Counted from the first letter of the stretch, positions 42,327 through 52,450 are shown. The stretch is DNA of 64,000 bases from Nevskiales bacterium (GCA_028698335.1 JAQVDP010000004.1:62001-126000); one strand, 5' to 3'. Notes: a model not told the origin generated them from the sequence alone. Translations and numbers: made by a program.

Positions 42327-43373
42327 ATGCCGACAGCTCCGCCGCACCTCCGACATTTCACCCCGCCTCTGATGTGGTCGGCACTCGGGCTCGTCACCGC
42401 CGCCGCTGCGGTGTTCGCACTGACGGTCGGTCCATTGCCGATCGGCCTGGATCAGCTGCTGTCGGCGCTGGGCATCCGCAGCGACAGCTCGCTGCGCGCC
42501 TACGAAACGGCGGCCATCGTCGATCTGCGCCTGCCGCGTGTGACTTTGGCGATCCTCATCGGCGCCGCCCTGGGCAGCTCGGGCGCGGCCATGCAGGGGC
42601 TGCTGCGCAATCCGCTGGCGGACCCGGGGCTTATCGGCGTCGCCAGCGGCGCCGCGTTGTCGGCGGCTGCGTTCATGGTGATCGGCGTGACCGCCTGGAT
42701 TCCGGAACGCCTCGCGCTGCCACTGGCGGCCTTCGCTGGCGGCAGTGCGGCAGCGTGGCTGGTCGTGCGCCTGAGTCTGGTCGACGGTCGCAGCCGGGTG
42801 GCGACGATGCTCCTGGCCGGACTCGCGCTCAACGCGATCGCCGGCGCCGGCATTGGCTTCCTGTCGTATATCGCAGACGATCTGGCGCTGCGCTCGGTCA
42901 CCTACTGGATGTTCGGTTCGCTTGGCAAGGCCGGCTGGGCCGAGCTGGCAGTGGCCGCCCCGATTCTGGCCCTTTGTATTGTTCTGCTCCCCCGTGCCGC
43001 GGTTCCGCTCAACGCCCTGCTGCTCGGCGAGGCCGAAGCCGGCCATCTCGGCATCGATGTCGACGCCCTGCGCCGCAGGCTGCTGACGCTGATCGTTGTG
43101 GCGGTTGCCGTCAGCGTTGCGCTTGCCGGCATTATCGGATTCGTCGGCCTGATCGTCCCGCATCTGCTCCGCCTCGTGACCGGTCCGGATCACCGTCTGG
43201 TCATCCCCGGCTCGGCGTTGACCGGTGCCCTGCTGCTGCTGCTTGCGGATACCGCGTCCCGGGCACTGTTCGTTCCGGCCGAGCTGCCGATCGGCATCTT
43301 CACCGCACTGATCGGCGGTCCTTTTTTTCTCGCCCTGCTGCTGCGTTACCGCAACGCGCCGGAACTGTCATGA
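42327..43373 (+). CDS. FecCD-type ABC permease (heme/siderophore)
   Basis: A 348-residue permease of the BtuC/FecCD/HmuU type with about ten membrane helices. Family segments AAIVDLRLPRVTLAILIGAA, AAMQGLLRNPLADPGLIGV and GFVGLIVPHLLR are clear. It forms the channel of an importer for heme, siderophore or cobalamin. Its stop overlaps the ATG of the ATPase (ATGA). The start ATG 42327 was chosen because longer frames run through tRNA-Leu. The periplasmic binding protein is not encoded nearby. Confidence 0.9.
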   Translation: MPTAPPHLRHFTPPLMWSALGLVTAAAAVFALTVGPLPIGLDQLLSALGIRSDSSLRAYETAAIVDLRLPRVTLAILIGAALGSSGAAMQGLLRNPLADPGLIGVASGAALSAAAFMVIGVTAWIPERLALPLAAFAGGSAAAWLVVRLSLVDGRSRVATMLLAGLALNAIAGAGIGFLSYIADDLALRSVTYWMFGSLGKAGWAELAVAAPILALCIVLLPRAAVPLNALLLGEAEAGHLGIDVDALRRRLLTLIVVAVAVSVALAGIIGFVGLIVPHLLRLVTGPDHRLVIPGSALTGALLLLLADTASRALFVPAELPIGIFTALIGGPFFLALLLRYRNAPELS

Positions 43374-44191
43374 CCTTGTGCGCGAGCCGGCTCGGCTACC
43401 GCAGCGGATCGCTGCAGCTCCTCGACGAGGTCGACATCACGCTAGACGCCGGCAGGGTCCACGCGATCCTTGGGCCCAACGGCGCTGGCAAGACGACGCT
43501 GCTGCGCATCCTCTCCGGCGAAATGCAGCCGCATTCGGGAGTGGTCAGCTATGCGGGGCGTTCACTGAGCGCCTGGGCGCCGCGCGAGCTGGCCCAGCGC
43601 CGGGCCGTGCTCCCCCAGCGTGACCACCTCACGTTCGCATTCACCGTCGAGGAAGTGGTCGCGCTGGGCCGTCTGCCGGCACCGGGCGGTCCGGCCGGCG
43701 AGGAGCGGCACATCATCGAAACCGTGCTGGACTGGGTTGGCGTGACGCACCTGCGAGCCCGCCGCTATCCACAGCTCTCCGGCGGTGAACGGACGCGCGT
43801 CCAGCTCGCACGCGTGCTTGCGCAGATCTGGCAGCCGCTCGGTGACGAGGTCCGCACCCTGTTGCTGGACGAGCCGACCGCAAGCCTCGACCTGGCGCAT
43901 CAGCACCGGTGCCTGCAGATCGCACGCCGAATGGCGGCAAGCGGCGTCGCTGTCGGTGTCGTGCTGCATGACCCCAACCTGGCCCTGCACTACGCCGACC
44001 ACGTGACGCTGATGTGCTGCGGCCAGGTGGTGGCCAGCGGCGCGCCAACCGACGTTCTGACTGCATCGCGGTTGAGCGGCATCTATGGCGTACCGATGGC
44101 GTCGCTGCGGGCAGGACACGAAGTTCTGCTACGGGTGGCGACCGAAGTCATGGACCTCGATTCAGGAGATGATCGCCTGCCACCGGCCTGA
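43370..44191 (+). CDS. hmuV: HmuV-like heme ABC transporter ATPase
   Basis: A 273-residue ABC ATPase. Walker A GPNGAGKT (35-42), signature LSGGERTRVQLARVL, Walker B LLLDEPTASLD and the switch His in VVLHDPNLALHY. The Q-loop region RRAVLPQRDHLTFAFTVEEV is typical of HmuV/HemV heme importers, which is why I favour heme over siderophore or B12. It is coupled to the permease upstream. Heme receptor, binding protein and degradation genes are missing here, so the substrate is tentative. Confidence 0.85.
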   Translation: MTLCASRLGYRSGSLQLLDEVDITLDAGRVHAILGPNGAGKTTLLRILSGEMQPHSGVVSYAGRSLSAWAPRELAQRRAVLPQRDHLTFAFTVEEVVALGRLPAPGGPAGEERHIIETVLDWVGVTHLRARRYPQLSGGERTRVQLARVLAQIWQPLGDEVRTLLLDEPTASLDLAHQHRCLQIARRMAASGVAVGVVLHDPNLALHYADHVTLMCCGQVVASGAPTDVLTASRLSGIYGVPMASLRAGHEVLLRVATEVMDLDSGDDRLPPA

Positions 44192-44319
44192 GCCGCATCC
44201 TCGCCATGCCGTTGAGTGCCGGGTGGCACCGCCCCCGCGTGTTCCTGAATGCATCGGGCGGAAACGGATCTGCGCCGGCACCCGCAAGGTGCAGACCGGG
44301 ACGAGTGATCCGAGAAAAA

Positions 44320-44396
44320 TGGTCGGGGCGACAGGATTCGAACCTGCGACCCTCTGCTCCCAAAGCAGATGCGCTACCAGCCTGCGCTACGCCCCG
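44320..44396 (-). tRNA. tRNA-Pro (anticodon TGG)
   Basis: A 77-base cloverleaf on the minus strand starting CGGGGCGTAGCGCAG. Anticodon loop TTTGGGA gives TGG; T-loop TTCGAAT; CCA encoded. Confidence 0.97.
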
Positions 44397-44455
44397 ACGT
44401 GCTCCGCCGCGCTCGAAGAATCGCGAGCTCGCGCAGTGTACCGTTTCGAGCGGAA

Positions 44456-44531
44456 TGGTGGGTCGTGTTGGGCTCGAACCAACGACCTACTGGTTAAAAG
44501 CCAGCTGCTCTACCGACTGAGCTAACGACCC
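44456..44531 (-). tRNA. tRNA-Lys (anticodon TTT)
   Basis: A 76-base cloverleaf on the minus strand starting GGGTCGTTAGCTCAG. Anticodon loop CTTTTAA gives TTT; T-loop TTCGAGC; CCA encoded. It is 65 bases after queC on the same strand, a linkage also known in pseudomonads. Confidence 0.97.
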
Positions 44532-44596
44532 GGTCTCCCGCAGGGGCGCGCATGATACCCGAATCGCCGCGCGCATCCCACCCGCCTGCGCGCGCT

Positions 44597-45283
44597 TCAG
44601 GGGAGATAGCGCGTCGGGTCCGGAATCCCCGCCGATTCGAAACCTTCACGGCGCAGTCGGCACGAATCGCAACGGCCGCAGGCGCGCCCGTCGGCGTCGG
44701 CCTGATAGCACGATACGGTCAACGCATAATCGACGCCGAGGCGCGACCCCTCGCGGATGATTTCGGCCTTGCTCATCCTGATCAGCGGTGCATGCACCCG
44801 GAACGGCCGTCCTTCCACCCCGGCCTTGGTCGCCACATTGGCCAGCCGTTCGAATGCGTCGATGAACTCCGGGCGACAGTCGGGATATCCGGAATAGTCG
44901 ACGGCATTGACGCCGACGAACAGATGGCTGGCGTCAAGGACCTCCGCCCAGCCGAGCGCCAGCGACAGGAACAAGGTGTTGCGCGCCGGCACATAGGTGA
45001 CCGGAATGCCGTCACCGCCCTGTTCAGGCACCGGAATGCTGAGGTCGGTCAACGCCGACCCTCCGACCGCATTCAGGTCTACATGCATCACCTGGTGCCG
45101 TGTCGCGCCGAGCGCCGCTGCCACCCGCGTCGCCGCCACGAGCTCGGCCTCGTGTCGTTGGCCGTAGGCCACGCTCATGGCGTAGACCTCGAACCCCTGC
45201 TCCCGTGCCATCGCCATGACCGTGGCGGAGTCCAGTCCGCCCGATACCAGTACGACGGCGCGCTCCGGCTTTGCGTCATTCAT
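44597..45283 (-). CDS. queC: 7-cyano-7-deazaguanine synthase QueC
   Basis: A 228-residue enzyme that converts 7-carboxy-7-deazaguanine to preQ0 with ATP and ammonia in queuosine synthesis. The PP-loop is SGGLDSAT (14-21), and a C-terminal cysteine cluster ([17 protein letters not shown]) binds zinc. It follows queE by three bases, so both steps are on one transcript. Confidence 0.96.
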   Translation of the reverse strand: MNDAKPERAVVLVSGGLDSATVMAMAREQGFEVYAMSVAYGQRHEAELVAATRVAAALGATRHQVMHVDLNAVGGSALTDLSIPVPEQGGDGIPVTYVPARNTLFLSLALGWAEVLDASHLFVGVNAVDYSGYPDCRPEFIDAFERLANVATKAGVEGRPFRVHAPLIRMSKAEIIREGSRLGVDYALTVSCYQADADGRACGRCDSCRLRREGFESAGIPDPTRYLP

Positions 45284-45286
45284 CTG

Positions 45287-45949
45287 CTAACGCCCCTTCG
45301 CGTCGCCCCAGAGAATCTTGTGAAGTTGCAGCTGGAACCGGACCGGGAGCCGGTCCTCGAGGACCCAGTCCGCAAGCTCGCCCGGCGCGACCTGGCTCTG
45401 CGATGGTGAAAACCATACCGTGCAGCGGCTCGTCAGCGAGCGTTCCGAGACCACGGCGCGCGCCCACTCGTAGTCGGCACGATCACAGATCACGAACTTG
45501 ATCTCGTCCCTGGCGGACAGGTGCTCGATATTCTCCCACCGGTTGCGTGCGGATTCCTCCGACCCCGGGGTCTTCAGGTCCATGATCTTGACGACCCGCG
45601 GGTCGACCGGTGAAACATCGATCGCGCCGCTGGTTTCCAGGGAGACGGTGTAGCCCGCGTCGCACAGTGCCGTCAGCAATGGCAGACAGGGCTTCTGCGC
45701 GAGGGGTTCGCCACCGGTGACGCAGACATGGCGCACATCGAGCGCGCTGACCGCGTCCAGCACTTCGGGGATCGACATCGTCGTCCCGCCGTGAAAGGCA
45801 TACGCGGTGTCACAGTATCCGCAGCGCAGCGGGCAACCGGTCAGGCGTACGAACGCGGTCGACCAGCCGACCATGGAGCTTTCACCCTGTATCGACCGGA
45901 AGATCTCGGTGATGCGCAGGCGCTGCTGCGCAGATGCGGGCCGCGTCAA
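45287..45949 (-). CDS. queE: 7-carboxy-7-deazaguanine synthase QueE
   Basis: A 220-residue radical-SAM enzyme of the queuosine pathway. Cluster-binding CPLRCGYC (Cys39, 43 and 46) and CVTGGEPLAQ are visible. It rearranges 6-carboxy-tetrahydropterin to the deazaguanine ring, and QueC, encoded next, uses its product. It follows cpoB by 32 bases; the tol-pal to que order is common in gammaproteobacteria. Confidence 0.96.
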   Translation of the reverse strand: MTRPASAQQRLRITEIFRSIQGESSMVGWSTAFVRLTGCPLRCGYCDTAYAFHGGTTMSIPEVLDAVSALDVRHVCVTGGEPLAQKPCLPLLTALCDAGYTVSLETSGAIDVSPVDPRVVKIMDLKTPGSEESARNRWENIEHLSARDEIKFVICDRADYEWARAVVSERSLTSRCTVWFSPSQSQVAPGELADWVLEDRLPVRFQLQLHKILWGDAKGR

Positions 45950-45981
45950 GACAACACGGATGACGGAACCGGCATCACGCC

Positions 45982-46836
45982 TCAGTTTCCGAGCCGCTGC
46001 TGCGCCAGCCGCGCCGCACTCGATTGCGGGTAGGACTCGATCAACTGCCGCAACGTCGCCTTGCCCTCGGATTCCTGCTTGAGCTCGATCTGGGTCAGGC
46101 CGAGCTTGAGCATCGCGTCGGGCGCCTTGGGGCTGGCCGGAAAGCGCTTGAGCACGCCCCGGAACGAATCAAGGGCTGAACGGTAATCACGTTTCACGTA
46201 ATAGGCTTCGCCGGTCCAGTACAGGGCGTTGTCGGCGTAGCGCCCCTGCGGCCACTTGTCCAACAGAGTCTTGAAACCGCGGATGGCATTGTCGTACTTG
46301 CCGTTCTTCAGCGCATCGAAGGCCGTCAGATAAGCGCCCTCTTCTTCGGGCGAGGCACCCGAGCCGTTGGAGATCGTGACCGGCGGAGCACTGCCGGAGG
46401 GCCCGGCCGGAGGGGGAACCGGCGGCGTGGTCACCGTCCCGCCGGACTGCACCGTCGCTCCGATCGGGGCTCCGCCGTAGGTCGGCGCGCTGGAGCCGCC
46501 CTCGAAGCGCTGAAGCCGCCGGTCGAGGTCCAGATACTGCTCGCGTGAACGCCGCTGCGATTGGTCGAACTCGTAGCGCAGGCGTTCGAGCTCGCCCCGC
46601 AACTGACGCAGATCGTCACGCAGCCGCTGACTGTCCTGATCCATCGCCGGCAGATTGACGGCATCCAGGCGCCTGGACAGCTCAAGGAGGCGGCTTTCGA
46701 CGGCCTGTAGGCGGCGCTCCTGTGGCGGCAGGTTGTCGGACCCACCGGACAGCGGGCCACCGTACCCCGACGACGCACAGCCGCTGAGCACACTTGCGGC
46801 GCAGACGACACCGGCGACCAGACGAAAGCTCTTCAT
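45982..46836 (-). CDS. cpoB: CpoB/YbgF, Tol-Pal-associated coordinator of PBP1B
   Basis: A 284-residue periplasmic protein linking Tol to peptidoglycan synthesis at the division site. An N-terminal coiled coil (residues ~38-100, with RLQAVESRLLELSRRLDAV) is followed by a Gly/Pro-rich linker and C-terminal TPR repeats (YDNAIRGFKTLLDKWPQGRY and two more). Unlike E. coli CpoB it has a lipobox (VLSGC, Cys20), so it may be membrane-anchored. It is the last gene of the tol-pal set. Confidence 0.93.
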   Translation of the reverse strand: MKSFRLVAGVVCAASVLSGCASSGYGGPLSGGSDNLPPQERRLQAVESRLLELSRRLDAVNLPAMDQDSQRLRDDLRQLRGELERLRYEFDQSQRRSREQYLDLDRRLQRFEGGSSAPTYGGAPIGATVQSGGTVTTPPVPPPAGPSGSAPPVTISNGSGASPEEEGAYLTAFDALKNGKYDNAIRGFKTLLDKWPQGRYADNALYWTGEAYYVKRDYRSALDSFRGVLKRFPASPKAPDAMLKLGLTQIELKQESEGKATLRQLIESYPQSSAARLAQQRLGN

Positions 46837-46877
46837 ACCCCCGATCCCCTTTTCAGCAGGCTAGGTTCACACCAATC

Positions 46878-47402
46878 TTACTGGCGAACGATCTGCACGC
46901 GACGATTCAGCGCCCACGCATCCTCGTCGTGGCCTTCGGCAGCCGGACGCTCTTCGCCGTAGCTGATCACCGAAAGCTGCTGGGAGCTGACACCCTGCGC
47001 CCGCAGAGCGGCCTCAACAGCCATCGCGCGACGCTCGCCAAGGCCGATATTGTATTCGCGCGTACCGCGTTCGTCCGCATGCCCCTCGAGCCGGACCTTC
47101 GCCGCCGGATTGGCCACCAGATAGCGCGCATACGCGTCGACCACGCTCTGATACTCGGGCTTGATCGAGCTCTGGTCGAAATCAAAGTAGACCAGATTGC
47201 TCTTCAGGTTCCGCTCGGCGGCCATCGACGCGTCAAAACCCTCGCCTTCAAGCGCGCTGCCGCTCGGTGCGATCGAATCGGTGTACGGCTCGCTGGTCTG
47301 CGACGGCGCGGTGCTGGCGTCGCTGCGGGACCCGGTCGAGCTGCACGCGCTCAGCATCGTCATCGCCACGACCGCGGCGGGCAACCAGTATTTCATTTGC
47401 AT
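46878..47402 (-). CDS. pal: Peptidoglycan-associated lipoprotein Pal
   Basis: A 174-residue outer-membrane lipoprotein (MLSAC, Cys20) with a C-terminal OmpA-like peptidoglycan-binding domain (YFDFDQSSIKPEY, RLEGHADERGTREYNIGLGE). It tethers the outer membrane to the wall and pairs with TolB. Order tolB-pal-cpoB is canonical. Confidence 0.97.
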   Translation of the reverse strand: MQMKYWLPAAVVAMTMLSACSSTGSRSDASTAPSQTSEPYTDSIAPSGSALEGEGFDASMAAERNLKSNLVYFDFDQSSIKPEYQSVVDAYARYLVANPAAKVRLEGHADERGTREYNIGLGERRAMAVEAALRAQGVSSQQLSVISYGEERPAAEGHDEDAWALNRRVQIVRQ

Positions 47403-47450
47403 TTGAGGCTCCTTGAGAATTGCTATTGCTGTTGATTCCGCCAGCGGCCG

Positions 47451-48740
47451 TCAGCGCGCCAGAGGGGACCACGCCGGTTCACGGACATCACCGGTCGTCT
47501 GCCGAAGTCGTTGCCGCACGCGCCCGTCGACGGACACTGTAGCAAGCTCTGCGCCATGGGGCCCCTGCGTCGCGTAGATCACGACCGCGCCACCGGGCGC
47601 GAAACTGGGGCTTTCATCGAGGCGGCCATCGCTGAGAATCCGCAGATCGCCGCTGGTCAGATCGACCATGCCGATGCGGTAGCGTCCGCCGGCATAGTTG
47701 ACGACCACGATCGAGCGGCCGTCAGGCGCATAGCTGGCCCGCAGATTCTGCCGCCCTTCAAAGGTCACACGCCGCGCGTCTCCACCGTCGACGCTGACCT
47801 GGTAGATCTGCGGCTGGCCGCCGCGATCGGAGGTGAACACCAGGGTGCGGCCATCCGGGGAGAATGCCGGCTCGGTGTCGATCCCGTAGTGATCGGTCAG
47901 ACGGCGACGTGCCCCCGACTGCAGATCGATGACGTAGATGTCGGGATTGTTTTCGAACGACAGCGTCACCGCGAGGTAGCGTCCGTCCGGGGAGAATGCC
48001 GGCGATCCGTTGATGCCGCGCTCCGATACCAGGCGCTTGACCTTTCCGGTCGACAATGTGTGGAGGTAGATCGCCGAGCGCCCGCGCTCGTATCCGACGA
48101 AGGCAAGCTGCTTGCGGTCGGGCGACCACGCCGGCGACATCAGCGGCTCGCGCGACATCGCGATGACCCGCGGATTCTCGCCGTCGGCATCGGCCACGAT
48201 CAGTTCGAAGCGCCGTTCGTGCTGCAGGCCGGTCGCCGACACATAGGCAATCTTGGTGTTGAAGTAGCCCGGCACGCCGAGCAGCTTCTCGTAGACCAGA
48301 TCGGCAATCTGGTGGGCGACGTAGCGCATCTGTGCGAGCGACCGGGCCGGGATGTCGTAGGCCATGATCTGCTGGCCGCTGACCGTGTCGATCAGGAAGA
48401 AACGCACGACATAGCCCCCGTCGGACTTGGCCGCCTGGCCGATCACCAGGTTGTCGATGCCCTGTGCGCGCCAGGTCTTGGCGTCGACCTGTGTCGGCGT
48501 CACCGGCTTCTGCAGCATGTCGCCACGCGGCAGCGTCCGGAACCGGCCGCTGCGCGAAAGGTCGTTGTCGACCACCTGCGCCAGGTCCAGCTGGATGTCC
48601 CCATCCTGCGTGAACGGCACGATCGCGATCGGCAACGCGCCGACATCGCCGCCGGTGACGGTGATCTCCAGCTCGGCATGGGCCGCGCCGCTGCATACGA
48701 GCAGAAGAAAGGTAAACAGAACCGCTTTAAGTGAGCTCAT
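47451..48740 (-). CDS. tolB: TolB periplasmic protein
   Basis: A 429-residue periplasmic beta-propeller protein that cycles between Pal and TolA. The signal peptide ends in GAAHA (about residue 22). The N-terminal domain with AIVPFTQDG is followed by propeller repeats such as [30 protein letters not shown] and [15 protein letters not shown]. It has the usual place between tolA and pal. Confidence 0.97.
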   Translation of the reverse strand: MSSLKAVLFTFLLLVCSGAAHAELEITVTGGDVGALPIAIVPFTQDGDIQLDLAQVVDNDLSRSGRFRTLPRGDMLQKPVTPTQVDAKTWRAQGIDNLVIGQAAKSDGGYVVRFFLIDTVSGQQIMAYDIPARSLAQMRYVAHQIADLVYEKLLGVPGYFNTKIAYVSATGLQHERRFELIVADADGENPRVIAMSREPLMSPAWSPDRKQLAFVGYERGRSAIYLHTLSTGKVKRLVSERGINGSPAFSPDGRYLAVTLSFENNPDIYVIDLQSGARRRLTDHYGIDTEPAFSPDGRTLVFTSDRGGQPQIYQVSVDGGDARRVTFEGRQNLRASYAPDGRSIVVVNYAGGRYRIGMVDLTSGDLRILSDGRLDESPSFAPGGAVVIYATQGPHGAELATVSVDGRVRQRLRQTTGDVREPAWSPLAR

Positions 48741-48812
48741 AAGCCGGACTCTTTTACTGGAATTTCATGAAGGCTTCCTGAACGCGGACGCCAAGCTCTG
48801 GATCAGGCCCGT

Positions 48813-49763
48813 CTAGCAGGCATCAATCGAAGGACAGAACTCCACCGATATCGTACGCTCAAACAGATCCGGTCTCGGCGGCTGCGGCAGCGGACTGGCC
48901 TTGATCACCGCGTTCTCGACCGAGCGATCGAGCACCGCATTGCCGCAGCTGCGAACGACCTTTGCGCGTATGACCTCGCCGCCCGGCAGCTGCTCGACCC
49001 GCACGACGCAGCTGAAGCGATCCCCCGCCCCCGGCGGCCGCTGCCAGTTGCGTCGGATCTTATCGGCGATGGCCGCCACCCACGGCGTCTGCGCGGCCCG
49101 CCGTTCGGCAGCGACCCGCTCGGCTTCCTCGGCCGCCAGTGCCGCCGCAACCGCCGCACGCCGGCGGCTTTCCTCGGCTTCGCGCTCCTGCTTGATCCGC
49201 TCGATCGCCGCTTGCTCCTCCGCGATCTGGCGCTGACGCTCGGCCTCGATCCGCGCGCGCTCCTCCGCCTCGCGTTTCTTGCGCAGCTCATCCTGGCGGC
49301 GCTTCTCCTCCTCGGCCTTCTTGCGGGCCTCGTCCTGCCGGCGGCGCTCGGCTTCGGCTTCCAGACGCAGCTTCTCCTTCTCGCGTTGCTGCTCTTCCTG
49401 GAGCTTGCGCTGCGCCTCTTCCGCGGCCGCCTTTTCCTGAGCCTTGCGCTGGCGTTCCTTCTCCTGCTGTTCGCGCTGGCGCTGTTCCTGGGCCTGGCGC
49501 TCCCGTTCGCGCTGCTCGTCCTCGCGCTTTTGCCGCTCCTGTTCCTGCTGCCGTAGCTTCTCGAGTTCCCTCTGCTTCTCGAGTTCCTTCTGGCGCTCCA
49601 GCTCCTGCTGCTGCTGGATTGCCACCGGATCCTCGACCAGCTCGGCAATGAACACCGGCGGGGTGGCGATTTTCCGCGAGAACATCGCGCCGACGAACAG
49701 CAGCGAGAACAGCAGAACGTGCAGCAGCGCAGCGGCTACCAGATAGCGCGGCTCCAATCGCAT
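48813..49763 (-). CDS. tolA: TolA
   Basis: A 316-residue inner-membrane protein spanning the periplasm. One N-terminal TM helix (residues ~7-28) is followed by a long Glu/Arg/Gln/Ala-rich helix (~45-230) and a globular C-terminal domain (WVAAIADKIRRNWQRPPGAG, FSCVVRVEQLPGGEVI) that binds TolB and Pal. It transmits force from TolQR. ATG at 49763 was chosen; upstream frame overlaps tolR. The low-complexity middle also gives false Arg/Ser-rich antisense frames. Confidence 0.95.
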   Translation of the reverse strand: MRLEPRYLVAAALLHVLLFSLLFVGAMFSRKIATPPVFIAELVEDPVAIQQQQELERQKELEKQRELEKLRQQEQERQKREDEQRERERQAQEQRQREQQEKERQRKAQEKAAAEEAQRKLQEEQQREKEKLRLEAEAERRRQDEARKKAEEEKRRQDELRKKREAEERARIEAERQRQIAEEQAAIERIKQEREAEESRRRAAVAAALAAEEAERVAAERRAAQTPWVAAIADKIRRNWQRPPGAGDRFSCVVRVEQLPGGEVIRAKVVRSCGNAVLDRSVENAVIKASPLPQPPRPDLFERTISVEFCPSIDAC

Positions 49764-49767
49764 TTGA

Positions 49768-50184
49768 TTAGGGCGCGTCCTCGCGCGGCTGGGTAACGAA
49801 TCCGACCTTGTGCGCACCGGCTTGCTGCAGCAGTGCCATGGCATGGGCGACACGCTCGTAAGGCACGCGTGCATCGCCGTGGATCAGGATCATCTGCTCG
49901 GGATTGTTGCGCACGATGGCGCCGACATTCCGGACCACGTCCTCGTCGGTCAGCGCCTCGGCCTGCTTGTCGCCGACGCTCAGGAACAGCTGCCCGCGCT
50001 CGTCCACGGACAGCACGATCTCCTCCTTGTCGGAAGTCATCGACTGGGCGTCGGTCTTGGGCAGGTCGACCTGGATTCCCTGGACCAGCAACGGCGCTGT
50101 CACCATGAAGATGATCAGCAGCACGAGCATGACGTCGATATAGGGAACGACGTTGATGTCCGAAGACAGCTTCCGCTTGGCCAT
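49768..50184 (-). CDS. tolR: TolR
   Basis: A 138-residue ExbD/TolR-family protein. A single TM helix (VPYIDVMLVLLIIFMVTAPLL) carries the conserved Asp used for proton conduction; the C-terminal periplasmic domain binds peptidoglycan. It is encoded four bases after tolQ and four bases before tolA. Confidence 0.96.
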   Translation of the reverse strand: MAKRKLSSDINVVPYIDVMLVLLIIFMVTAPLLVQGIQVDLPKTDAQSMTSDKEEIVLSVDERGQLFLSVGDKQAEALTDEDVVRNVGAIVRNNPEQMILIHGDARVPYERVAHAMALLQQAGAHKVGFVTQPREDAP

Positions 50185-50188
50185 GACG

Positions 50189-50872
50189 TCAGGCCTTCGG
50201 TTCGTGGCGCAGACCGCGATCGATGATGCCGATCATTTCCTCTGAGAAGGTGTGATAGCGGTTCTCCATGCGTTCGACGCCGCGCGTGAAGAAGTTGTAG
50301 GCGATCACCGCCGGGATTGCCGCGAAAAGCCCCATCGCGGTCGCGATCAGCGCCTCCGCGATCCCGGGCGCGACGGTCGCCAGCGACGCCTGCTTGACGT
50401 TTCCGATCGAGATGAAGGCATTCATGATGCCCCAGACCGTCCCGAACAGCCCGACGTAGGGACTCGTCGAACCGATCGTGGCGAGGATCGCCAGCCCGCC
50501 CTCGAGCCGTTCCACCTGGCGCAGCTGCGAAACCCGCATCTGACGCTGCACGGCTGCGATCGCGTCGTCGGGATCGCTGCGGCCGGCGGTCTGGTGCCGC
50601 GTATATTCCTCGTAACCCGAGACGAAGATCGACGCGGTTCCGACGTTGTCTTCGTTGGTGCGCTCGCTGTCATAAAGCGTTGACAGGCTGCCGCCACTCC
50701 AGAAGCGATCCTCGAACGTATCGGCTTCCTTCTTGGCTTCCGCCAGCAACTTGCGTTTGGACAGGATCACCGCCCACGACAGCACCGATGCAGCCACAAG
50801 CAGGACCAGGACGACCTGGGCCAGCGCGCTGGCCTGGAGGACGAGATGCGACAGGGACATATCGGCGTTCAT
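50189..50872 (-). CDS. tolQ: TolQ
   Basis: A 227-residue MotA/ExbB/TolQ-family protein with three TM helices (around 15-35, 135-157 and 168-190) and the family segment GIAEALIATAMGLFAAIPAV. With TolR it forms the proton-driven motor. It opens the tolQRA part of the operon, about 140 bases after ybgC; I see no clear extra promoter in that gap. Confidence 0.96.
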   Translation of the reverse strand: MNADMSLSHLVLQASALAQVVLVLLVAASVLSWAVILSKRKLLAEAKKEADTFEDRFWSGGSLSTLYDSERTNEDNVGTASIFVSGYEEYTRHQTAGRSDPDDAIAAVQRQMRVSQLRQVERLEGGLAILATIGSTSPYVGLFGTVWGIMNAFISIGNVKQASLATVAPGIAEALIATAMGLFAAIPAVIAYNFFTRGVERMENRYHTFSEEMIGIIDRGLRHEPKA

Positions 50873-51014
50873 GAAATCGCTGGGATCTTGGTTCGACGTG
50901 GACGGGACGGAACACGGCGGTGGTGCACAGACTGCCGCCGGATGGCATTGGCCATGTGGCCCAGAACATTACCACAGGCCACCGCCACTTCTCGCGGCAG
51001 TTGGGATGTTTTTT

Positions 51015-51419
51015 TTACTCGGAGATCACCGCCACGAACGGATCCGGCAACCGCGCGGGACGAAACCGTGTCGCGTCGACGCAGGCGACGGTGACGCTCG
51101 CCCGTGTCAGGCGCCCGCCATCGGCATCGACGATGTCCTGCGCGAATACCAGGCTCGCCCGCCGCCGTTCGCCGACCGTCGTGTTCACGATCAGTTCCTG
51201 GTCCAGGCGTGCCGGCTTGCCGTATTCGATCTCCAGCCGGGCAACGGTGAAAACGACTCCGAACTGTTCCCGCAGCCGGTGCTGTTCCAGCCCGAGCTGG
51301 CGCAGCCACTCGGTGCGGCCGCGCTCCAGCCAATGCAGGTATCGCGCGTGGTAGACCACGCCACTCGCATCAGTGTCCTCGTAGTAGACCCTGACCTTCA
51401 GCTGGCTGGGCCCGTTCAC
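51015..51419 (-). CDS. ybgC: YbgC acyl-CoA thioesterase
   Basis: A 134-residue hotdog thioesterase usually found at the head of tol-pal. The motif [19 protein letters not shown] has the catalytic Asp (Asp17). It hydrolyses short acyl-CoAs and may serve phospholipid metabolism. It overlaps the ruvB stop by four bases, linking the ruv and tol groups. Confidence 0.95.
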   Translation of the reverse strand: MNGPSQLKVRVYYEDTDASGVVYHARYLHWLERGRTEWLRQLGLEQHRLREQFGVVFTVARLEIEYGKPARLDQELIVNTTVGERRRASLVFAQDIVDADGGRLTRASVTVACVDATRFRPARLPDPFVAVISE

Positions 51420-52450
51420 AGATCGAACAGATCCGCTGTGCCGAGGCGGTCGGGCATGGCCAATCCATAGTGCTCGTAGGCCAGGCGACCGGCGACACGC
51501 CCCCGCGGCGTCCGCATCAGGTACCCCTGCTGGATCAGATACGGCTCGATGACATCCTCGATGGTGTCCCGGGACTCGCCAATCGCCGCAGCCAGATTGT
51601 CCACTCCGGCCGGTCCACCGTCGAAGCGCTCGATCAGGGTCATCAGCAATTTGCGGTCCATCAGATCGAACCCATTGCTGTCGACACTGAGCAGCTGCAT
51701 CGAAGCGGTTGCGATCCCGGCGGTGATGACGCCATCGCCGCGGACCTCGGCAAAATCACGTGCCCGACGCAGAAGCCGGTTGGCGATCCTGGGGGTACCG
51801 CGCGAGCGTCGCGCGATCTCGGTCGCCCCTTCGGGTTCGATCGGCGTCCCGAGGATTCCGGCGCTCCGGGTCACGATATACGCCAGATCGCCCACCGAGT
51901 AGAACTCCAGCCGCTGGACCAGTCCGAACCGATCGCGCAGCGGGCTGGTCAGAGCGCCGGCGCGGGTCGTCGCGCCGACCAGCGTGAACGGCGGAAGATC
52001 CAGGCGGATGGAGCGCGCCGCAGGCCCCTCGCCGATCATGATGTCGAGCTGAAAGTCCTCCATCGCCGGATACAGGACTTCCTCGACGACCGGCGACAGG
52101 CGGTGGATCTCGTCGACGAACAGCAGGTCACGCGGCTCCAGGTTGGTCAGCAGCGCCGCCAGATCGCCCGGACGTTCCAGCACCGGACCGGACGTCTGGC
52201 GAAGATTGACGCCCATCTCGGCCGCCAGAATGTGGGCCAGCGTGGTCTTGCCCAGCCCGGGCGGGCCGAAGATCAGCACATGATCCAGTGCGTCGCCGCG
52301 CCTGCGCGCGGCCTCGATCGCGATGCCCAACTGGTCACGGACCGCCGGCTGGCCGATGTAGTCCTGAAGCCGATGCGGCCGGATCGCCCGCTCGACGCGC
52401 TCCTCCTCGGGCAACGCCGTGGCGCTGACGGGTCGCTGCGGATCGCTCAT
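51416..52450 (-). CDS. ruvB: RuvB, Holliday-junction branch-migration ATPase
   Basis: A 344-residue AAA+ motor. Walker [12 protein letters not shown] (62-72), Walker [11 protein letters not shown], sensor region [18 protein letters not shown], and a C-terminal winged helix. It works with RuvA to move Holliday junctions. It overlaps ruvA and ybgC by four bases each. Confidence 0.97.
   Translation of the reverse strand: MSDPQRPVSATALPEEERVERAIRPHRLQDYIGQPAVRDQLGIAIEAARRRGDALDHVLIFGPPGLGKTTLAHILAAEMGVNLRQTSGPVLERPGDLAALLTNLEPRDLLFVDEIHRLSPVVEEVLYPAMEDFQLDIMIGEGPAARSIRLDLPPFTLVGATTRAGALTSPLRDRFGLVQRLEFYSVGDLAYIVTRSAGILGTPIEPEGATEIARRSRGTPRIANRLLRRARDFAEVRGDGVITAGIATASMQLLSVDSNGFDLMDRKLLMTLIERFDGGPAGVDNLAAAIGESRDTIEDVIEPYLIQQGYLMRTPRGRVAGRLAYEHYGLAMPDRLGTADLFDL

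Noticed and set aside
48905-49648. Arg/Ser-rich and Leu-rich frames over tolA
   Set aside because: They are alternate-frame and antisense readings of the low-complexity TolA helix.
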